Source: Fusobacterium_C necrophorum (GTDB taxonomy: Bacteria > Fusobacteriota > Fusobacteriia > Fusobacteriales > Fusobacteriaceae). From it: 9,134 nt of DNA. The DNA is taken from assembly GCF_900104395.1 (NCBI RefSeq), contig NZ_FMXX01000051.1; one strand, 5' to 3'. The position numbers and the translations under genes were made by a program. Positions 5,944 through 9,134 of the stretch are shown here, one piece after another. The notes beneath the pieces are model-generated. The model had not been told where the DNA came from. It did no database searches and was given only the letters and a program-made list of their open reading frames with translations. How positions within the stretch are numbered: position 1 is the first letter of the stretch; every line of letters starts with the position of its first letter.

Positions 5944-6261
5944 ATGTATGAAAAACTAAAAAAAATGGAAGATGTGGAATTAGAGGAAAAAATAAAAAAA
6001 ATAGAACTTCTTTCCGGTGATACTTTGTATTCTTTCTTGGAAGGTTGGTTTTATGAATACTATACTCACAAAAGTATCAGTCGCGAAGATTTTCTCTATG
6101 GAATTGACTATCTTATCGACTGTCTACAACAGGACAACACAAAATCCATTCTTTTTCCTATTCAAGAGAAACTCTACACGAACATGGTGGAACGAGTATT
6201 GAGCAAAGGAGGAACCATTCTCCAAGCTTTGCGATATTTTGTGCCTAAGGAAAGAGAATGA
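5944..6261 (+). CDS. Small protein of unknown function, translationally coupled to a DUF1275 protein
   Basis: A 105-residue, mostly helical, soluble protein that I do not recognise. It starts MYEKLKKMEDVELEEKIKKI, a charged amphipathic helix, then LLSGDTLYSFLEGWFYEYYT, which is rich in aromatics, and ends VPKERE. It has no signal peptide or Cys motif. ATG at 5944 is preferred over the in-frame ATG at 5938, because 5938 lies 1 nt after AGGAGG while 5944 lies 7 nt after it. Its stop overlaps the next start (ATGA at 6258-6261), so the two are probably translated together. That suggests a partner or regulator of the membrane protein, but nothing in the sequence proves it. Confidence 0.85.
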   Translation: MYEKLKKMEDVELEEKIKKIELLSGDTLYSFLEGWFYEYYTHKSISREDFLYGIDYLIDCLQQDNTKSILFPIQEKLYTNMVERVLSKGGTILQALRYFVPKERE

Positions 6262-6932
6262 AGCGTTTTTATAAAATATATATCTTCTGGATTTTTCTTC
6301 TAACCGTTACAGGTGGATTTTTAAACAGTGTCGGAATTTTATATCTTGGAGAAGCCATTTCTCATTATTCCGGAAATGTATCAAAAATTGCCATTGAGTA
6401 TCATCTTCAGCACTATGAGCATACTTTTAAAATTCTTGGATTATTTGTTTCCTTTTTTTTGGGCTGTGTTCTAGCCGGATTTTTCACGAAAGGAAGAGCT
6501 TTTGACCTACAAAAAAGGTATGGTTGTATTCTAATAGGAATCAGTTTTGTTCTTTCTCTTAGTTACTTCTTTTTCCTAAAATTCCCTTTTTTCCCTTATT
6601 TTCTACCCTTATTTTTGGGAATTCAAAATGGAATGTTCATTTCTTATAAAGGAGTCATTGTGAGAACCACTCATATTTCCGGAAATTTAACTGATGCAGG
6701 AGTGTATCTCGGAAAACATCTACGAGGCGAAAAACAGGATGCTTGGAAAATGTTCTTCTATATTTATAACATTTTTTCTTTTTTCTTAGGAAATTTTTGG
6801 GGTGCAGAAGAGTTTATCAAAAGAGGGGAAAGTTGCCTTTTGATTGCTGCTATCCTATACTTCATTATCGGTTCTTTCTACTTTATCCTACGAGAGCTTC
6901 ATCAACAAATAAAAGTCAATGGACTTTCTTAA
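6258..6932 (+). CDS. DUF1275 (YoaK-like) integral membrane protein
   Basis: A 224-residue polytopic membrane protein. The family signature is present twice, as expected: TVTGGFLNSVGILYLGEAIS followed by HYSGNVSK near residues 17-43, and GIQNGMFISYKGVIVRTTHI followed by SGNLTDAGVYLGK about residues 120-153. Strongly hydrophobic stretches, about six, fit the family's membrane topology: IYIFWIFLLTV, TFKILGLFVSFFLGCVLAGF, GCILIGISFVLSL, FPFFPYFLPLFLG, IFSFFLGNF and LLIAAILYFIIGSFYF. The function of DUF1275 proteins is unknown. They are often annotated as transporter-like or YoaK. It overlaps the preceding gene by 4 nt and is followed directly by a terminator whose stem covers the stop codon. Length is typical (about 220). 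Confidence 0.9.
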   Translation: MKRFYKIYIFWIFLLTVTGGFLNSVGILYLGEAISHYSGNVSKIAIEYHLQHYEHTFKILGLFVSFFLGCVLAGFFTKGRAFDLQKRYGCILIGISFVLSLSYFFFLKFPFFPYFLPLFLGIQNGMFISYKGVIVRTTHISGNLTDAGVYLGKHLRGEKQDAWKMFFYIYNIFSFFLGNFWGAEEFIKRGESCLLIAAILYFIIGSFYFILRELHQQIKVNGLS

Positions 6933-6948
6933 ATCCATTGACTTTTTT
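6912..6948. terminator. Bidirectional intrinsic terminator
   Basis: AAAGTCAATGGA (6912-6923) and TCCATTGACTTT (6934-6945) form a perfect 12-bp stem with a 10-nt loop, flanked by A and T runs. It ends the DUF1275 operon on the plus strand, with the stop codon inside the loop. It also lies 4 bp beyond the stop of the convergent minus-strand gene. Confidence 0.9.
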
Positions 6949-6952
6949 ATCA

Positions 6953-7246
6953 TTATGCTCCTATTTTATCTAAATAGAATTGAAAGGCTTCTAATTCCGC
7001 CTTTTTCGTTTTCAAATTTTCTAAACTGCTTTCTCCTCTTTTTATTTGTTTTTGCAAACTCGATTTCCATTCCTCGTAGGAAGCATAATGAGAATCGCTT
7101 GCTAAGGCAACCCCTGTTTCTTCCCATTCCCGAATTCTCTGAATCGTAGCCCGATCACTCTCCAATTCTTGTAAAATAGCTTTTTCCCTCTTAATAGAAA
7201 TGGTCAAACTTTTCACTCTCTTTTCAATGATTTCTTTTGTACTCAT
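6953..7246 (-). CDS. Small coiled-coil protein of unknown function
   Basis: A 97-residue charged protein that I do not recognise. It has two heptad-rich helices, residues about 3-45 (ISIKREKAILQELESDRATI) and about 57-92 (EEWKSSLQKQIKRGESSLEN, then LKTKKAELEAF), joined by a short loop TGVALASDSHYASY. It has no Cys, signal peptide or membrane segment. Such helical hairpins occur in many small bacterial and phage proteins, so this does not name a function. The ATG at 7246 follows AAGGAGG by 7 nt. It shares a terminator with the convergent DUF1275 operon. Confidence 0.8.
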   Translation of the reverse strand: MSTKEIIEKRVKSLTISIKREKAILQELESDRATIQRIREWEETGVALASDSHYASYEEWKSSLQKQIKRGESSLENLKTKKAELEAFQFYLDKIGA

Positions 7247-7356
7247 ACCAGTACCTCCTTTTTATTTTCTGTGAACTCTACCGGCTTTGCTTCACAAGAA
7301 TAGAATAACAGATTATAAAAAAGTTTGTTAGCCGTGCATGTTATACACAAAGGTCT
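7247..7356 (-). promoter_or_regulatory. Upstream region of the coiled-coil gene with a consensus -10
   Basis: A consensus TATAAT lies at 7312-7317 on the minus strand, but no good -35 stands 16-18 nt away. A 6-bp dyad (TGTGAA/TTCACA, 7270-7296) falls in what would be the leader. No terminator for the HTH gene upstream is evident. Confidence 0.35.
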
Positions 7357-7602
7357 CTAAATATATCGCTTTATAAAATCCCCCATACTTCTGACTACAA
7401 TAACAATTCTTTTTCCAAATTGCAGAGATACAATGTCCCCTTGTTCAATATAGTAACGTACAGTTGAACGACTGATATGAAAAAAAGCAGCGACTTCATT
7501 AATTCCCGAAAATTCTCCCAAATGAGAAATCATCATTTCCATAATATCTTCCGATACAAAATCTTCTCTACTACTTTGTGTGATTTTTTGTTTTTTCATC
7601 AT
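7357..7602 (-). CDS. Excisionase-like small helix-turn-helix protein
   Basis: An 81-residue DNA-binding protein. Residues about 35-80 read INEVAAFFHISRSTVRYYIE, then LQFGKRIVIVVRSMGDFIKR. This is a winged helix of the MerR/excisionase (HTH_17) type, with recognition helix SRSTVRYYIE and a wing around FGKRIVI. In phages and integrated elements such proteins act as recombination directionality factors or small repressors. No integrase is in the window. Two ATG codons are adjacent at 7602 and 7599. The first is taken because AAGGAGG is 6 nt upstream. A good promoter lies at 7646-7674. It diverges from the DUF1353 gene, an arrangement typical of a regulator facing the operon it controls. Confidence 0.8.
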   Translation of the reverse strand: MMKKQKITQSSREDFVSEDIMEMMISHLGEFSGINEVAAFFHISRSTVRYYIEQGDIVSLQFGKRIVIVVRSMGDFIKRYI

Positions 7603-7645
7603 GAATATCCTCCTTACTTTTTTGAATTTTTACCATATCAAAGAT

Positions 7646-7674
7646 ATTATATAGAAAAAACAAAAGCTTTTCAA
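7646..7674 (-). promoter_or_regulatory. Promoter of the excisionase-like gene
   Basis: On the minus strand TTGAAA (7669-7674) and TATAAT (7646-7651) are exactly 17 nt apart. Confidence 0.8.
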
Positions 7675-7683
7675 ATTTTTTTC

Positions 7684-7705
7684 GTTATATAACATATACG
7701 GTTAT
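7684..7705. promoter_or_regulatory. Candidate operator: three GTTAT/ATAAC half-sites
   Basis: GTTAT (7684-7688) and ATAAC (7689-7693) form the palindrome GTTATATAAC. A third half-site GTTAT follows at 7701-7705 after 7 nt. The cluster starts 10 bp beyond the -35 of the excisionase-like gene and lies 50-70 bp before the DUF1353 start, where a shared regulator could act on both. The plus-strand promoter is not clear: TATATAAA at 7722-7729 is a possible -10. Confidence 0.4.
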
Positions 7706-7753
7706 GATTTCTTAGATTTTGTATATAAAATATTAGAAAAGGAGGTGATATAA

Positions 7754-8116
7754 ATGAACGATATTCATTGTTTGGAAATTTATCCTTGCTCCAAATCTAA
7801 ATTTTGTGTCCTGAAAGATTTTGAATACCCCATGGGAAATCGAGTTATTTTTGTCAAGAAACACTTCATCACAGACCTTTCATCCATTCCGAGAATTTTT
7901 TGGACAATCTATCCCCCATTCGGACTTTACACCTTGGCCAGTGTTGTTCACGATTTTCTATACTCCAAAGAAGGTTCGATCCAAGTGCGTTCTCGAAAGG
8001 AAGCCGATGATATTTTCTTGGAAATTATGAAAGAAACCGGTGTTTCATGGCACACCAGAACAATCTTCTACTATGCGGTTCGTCTGTTTGGAAAACGATT
8101 TTTTAAAAAGAGGTGA
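7754..8116 (+). CDS. DUF1353 family, phage-associated protein
   Basis: A 120-residue soluble protein with the DUF1353 pattern: FITDLSSIPRIFWTIYPPFG, then YTLASVVHDFLYS, then RKEADDIFLEIMKETG and YYAVRLFGKRF. I recall this family mainly from prophages and phage tail or lysis regions. Its biochemical role is unknown, though the conserved TDL, HD and AD residues suggest a metal or catalytic site. The ATG at 7754 follows AAAAGGAGGTGAT, complementary to the whole 3' end of 16S rRNA, so translation should be strong. The next gene begins 4 bp downstream, and the M15 peptidase follows, so the three form one transcription unit. Confidence 0.85.
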   Translation: MNDIHCLEIYPCSKSKFCVLKDFEYPMGNRVIFVKKHFITDLSSIPRIFWTIYPPFGLYTLASVVHDFLYSKEGSIQVRSRKEADDIFLEIMKETGVSWHTRTIFYYAVRLFGKRFFKKR

Positions 8117-8120
8117 TTTC

Positions 8121-8306
8121 ATGACGACAAACGAATTGAAACAAATTCTCCTTACAGAATTTGGACCTGTAACAACGACTCCAATACTATCCAAAAAATT
8201 AAAAGTGAGTCAAAGTACTATTTACAAAATGCTGCATGAAAAGAAACTGCTTTTGGTACAACCCGGAAAGATTGATACCTTATCACTTTTTAATTGTATT
8301 TCGTAA
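8121..8306 (+). CDS. Small helix-turn-helix protein
   Basis: A 61-residue protein. Residues about 22-45 read ILSKKLKVSQSTIYKMLHEK, an HTH with recognition helix SQSTIYKML, followed by a short strand LLLVQPGKIDTLSLF. This resembles the excisionase-like fold of the divergent gene, but shorter. The ATG at 8121 is chosen because it begins 4 bp after the DUF1353 stop with AAAGAGGTGATTTC upstream. A longer frame reaching 8040 would overlap the DUF1353 gene deeply and lacks such a site. It sits between DUF1353 and the M15 peptidase, in a presumed operon. A role as regulator is inferred only from the fold. Confidence 0.8.
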   Translation: MTTNELKQILLTEFGPVTTTPILSKKLKVSQSTIYKMLHEKKLLLVQPGKIDTLSLFNCIS

Positions 8307-8316
8307 AGGAGGAAAC

Positions 8317-8358
8317 ATGTATCTGCTCAATCAGAGAAGTCTACAAAACTTGTAGGGA
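8317..8358 (+). other. Amber-truncated 5' end of the M15 peptidase gene
   Basis: ATG at 8317 follows AAAGGAGGAAAC and opens the frame MYLLNQRSLQNL, then TAG at 8353-8355, then GVHPSLVKLM in the same frame. Phage endolysins of this family begin in the same way (roughly QRSLKNLxGVHPxLVKV, from memory), so the TAG replaces a single sense codon. The 12-residue peptide alone has no meaning. Confidence 0.8.
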
Positions 8359-8685
8359 GTGCATCCCTCTCTAGTGAAACTCATGAAAACAGCAATTCTT
8401 TCGAGCCCTTTTCCTTTTATGATTACGGAAGGACTTCGCTCCATAGAGCGACAAAAACAACTCTTCCAAGAAGGAAAAACAAAGACCCTGGACAGTTATC
8501 ATTTGAAAGGAAGGGCTGTCGATATTGCCGTTATCGTAGAAAACCATATCACTTGGAACTATTCTTTTTATGAAAAAGTGGCAAAACATATTTTAAAGAT
8601 CGCACACAGGAAACATCTCAAAATCACTTGGGGCGGAACCTGGAACACTCTAGTGGATGCCTGTCATTTTCAGTTGGAAGAATAA
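8359..8685 (+). CDS. M15-family peptidase, endolysin-like (L-alanyl-D-glutamate/VanY type), 5' end interrupted
   Basis: A zinc peptidase that would cut the peptide stems of peptidoglycan. Counting from the GTG at 8359 there are 108 residues, with MITEGLRSIERQKQLFQEGK early, zinc-ligand motif HLKGRAVDI (His48, Asp55), then ITWGGTWNTLVDACHFQLEE with the third ligand His103. All expected active-site residues are kept. The real start is probably ATG 8317, which has a good Shine-Dalgarno site, but an in-frame TAG at 8353-8355 interrupts it. Reinitiation at GTG 8359 has GGAG overlapping it and no spacing. The protein is therefore either produced by reinitiation or amber readthrough, or the gene is dead. 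It has no signal peptide, and no holin is visible nearby. It ends 32 bp before an ISL3 insertion. Confidence 0.8.
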   Translation: MHPSLVKLMKTAILSSPFPFMITEGLRSIERQKQLFQEGKTKTLDSYHLKGRAVDIAVIVENHITWNYSFYEKVAKHILKIAHRKHLKITWGGTWNTLVDACHFQLEE

Positions 8686-8717
8686 AAAAAGCCGATTGCA
8701 GATTTTAAAAAAATCTT
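8686..8717 (+). other. Short spacer with a possible broken terminator
   Basis: AAAAAAAGCCGATTGC is followed by an A/T dyad (AGATTTT-AAA-AAAATCT, 8700-8716), right before the ISL3 end. The first part looks like the left arm of a terminator whose right arm has been pushed away by the insertion. The other side of the element is not in the window, so this cannot be checked here. Confidence 0.3.
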
Positions 8718-8742
8718 GGTTGTATAATAAATGGTGTTGATG
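8718..8742 (+). repeat. ISL3 left inverted repeat (second copy)
   Basis: These 25 bp are identical to 488-512, beginning GGTTGTATAATAAATGG. Confidence 0.85.
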
Positions 8743-8771
8743 AGAAATGTTTCCTCAATACCATTTTTTTT
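8730..8771 (+). terminator. Hairpin plus T-run inside the second ISL3 left end
   Basis: AATGGTGTTGA (8730-8740) pairs with TCAATACCATT (8755-8765) over 11 positions with one G-U pair, followed by eight T at 8764-8771. The pairing is kept although the loop differs from copy 1, which supports a selected RNA structure. Confidence 0.65.
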
Positions 8772-8782
8772 ACAAAAAAAAG

Positions 8783-8811
8783 TGGAGACAATGAAATTTT
8801 CCTGTTAAAAT
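8783..8811 (+). promoter_or_regulatory. Transposase promoter (ISL3 copy 2)
   Basis: TGGAGA (8783-8788) and TAAAAT (8806-8811) with a 17-nt spacer, the same as in copy 1. Confidence 0.5.
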
Positions 8812-8838
8812 GTAATCGCGAAACACAATTTAAAAGGA

Positions 8839-9134
8839 GTGATTTCATTATCTCATTCAGATTTTATCAAAGTTCTTTTCGATTTACAAGACCCTAATTT
8901 ATATTTTTTAGAGGATGACATTCAAAGAGTTCAAAAAAAACAAATCTACTCTAAAGTATTACATGCTACTTTAACCAAAGATACCTGCGCTTGTCCTCAT
9001 TGTCATTCTCAAACAACTGTAAAAAATGGTTTTAAAACAACAAAAGTTCGGTATCTCCCTTTTCAAAACTATCCCATCATCATTGCCTTGAAAAAACAGA
9101 GATTTCTTTGTAAAGAATGTCACCATTCTTTTAC
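8839..9134 (+). CDS. ISL3-family transposase, N-terminal part (partial, start codon altered)
   Basis: About 95 residues are visible, and they align with the first copy from SHSDFIKVLFDLQDPNL onward. They include the zinc ribbon CPHC near residue 50 and FLCKEC, then leave the window. The codon matching the TTG start of copy 1 (8 nt after AAAGGAG) is TTA here (8848-8850). The only canonical in-frame start is GTG at 8839, which overlaps the ribosome binding site, so initiation should be poor unless the ATT at 8842 or the TTA is used. The frame is otherwise open to the window end. The N-terminal third is more like copy 1 than the zinc-ribbon region after about 9040. Confidence 0.75.
   Translation, partial: MISLSHSDFIKVLFDLQDPNLYFLEDDIQRVQKKQIYSKVLHATLTKDTCACPHCHSQTTVKNGFKTTKVRYLPFQNYPIIIALKKQRFLCKECHHSF

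Larger units (their letters stand above)
8718..9134 (+). mobile_element. Second ISL3-family element, left part (partial)
   Basis: The left terminal repeat at 8718-8742 is identical to that of the first copy at 488-512. The following hairpin, promoter and start region are also closely similar, and the transposase then diverges. The element runs off the right edge. It is in the same orientation as copy 1 and about 8.2 kb away. Confidence 0.85.

Noticed and set aside
7270..7296. A hairpin TGTGAA/TTCACA before the coiled-coil gene as a riboswitch.
   Set aside because: It has only 6 bp with a 15-nt loop and no terminator or ribosome binding site sequestration.
8040..8120. An extended N-terminus of the small HTH protein.
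   Set aside because: It would overlap the DUF1353 gene by 77 bp, and the ATG at 8121 has its own ribosome binding site and normal spacing.
488..9134. The two ISL3 copies in the same orientation could bound a composite transposon.
   Set aside because: The enclosed DNA includes essential infC-rpmI-rplT, the copies are clearly diverged, and copy 1 is dead.

Overview
The window is low-GC DNA with dense Shine-Dalgarno sequences (AAGGAGG type) and TTGAAA/TTGACT-17-TATAAT-like promoters. Gene content suggests a Fusobacterium-like anaerobe: an infC-rpmI-rplT operon, FadR-type regulators, a DUF1275 membrane protein, ISL3 and IS30 elements and phage-type lysis genes. The genus is inferred from composition and protein flavour, not shown by a marker.

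Layout. 1-350: the 5' end of an IS30-family transposase (minus strand), running off the left edge. 404-480: a decayed ISL3 left end. 488-2077: a complete but dead ISL3 element with 25-bp imperfect inverted repeats and a transposase carrying a frameshift, a nonsense codon and loss of the catalytic-Glu position. 2086-3688: two tandem minus-strand GntR/FadR regulators. 3711-5073: the minus-strand operon infC-rpmI-rplT, from its promoter through an attenuator-like leader to a terminator. 5085-5795: a minus-strand protein of unknown function with an acidic tail. 5879-6948: a plus-strand two-gene operon (unknown 105-aa protein plus DUF1275 membrane protein) with clear promoter and terminator. 6953-7246: a minus-strand coiled-coil protein. 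7357-8685: a small prophage-like island with a minus-strand excisionase-like HTH gene diverging from a plus-strand cluster of DUF1353 protein, a second small HTH protein and an M15 peptidase (endolysin type) whose reading frame is interrupted by an amber codon. 8718-9134: the left end of a second, diverged ISL3 element, running off the right edge.

How the parts work together. The central block is housekeeping: the translation operon appears autoregulated through mutually exclusive RNA structures in its leader. The surroundings are accessory and decaying: the mobile elements sit just behind the stop codons of chromosomal genes, and the lysis cluster has no recognisable holin, tail or capsid gene.

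Most interesting points: the in-frame TAG in the M15 peptidase; the infC leader with a 10-nt perfect antiterminator match; the intrinsic terminator built into both ISL3 left ends with GU/AU-tolerated pairing; and the ATAAC/GTTAT half-site cluster between the divergent phage-like HTH gene and the lysis genes. I see no fully new system that I can defend. The lysis island is the best candidate.
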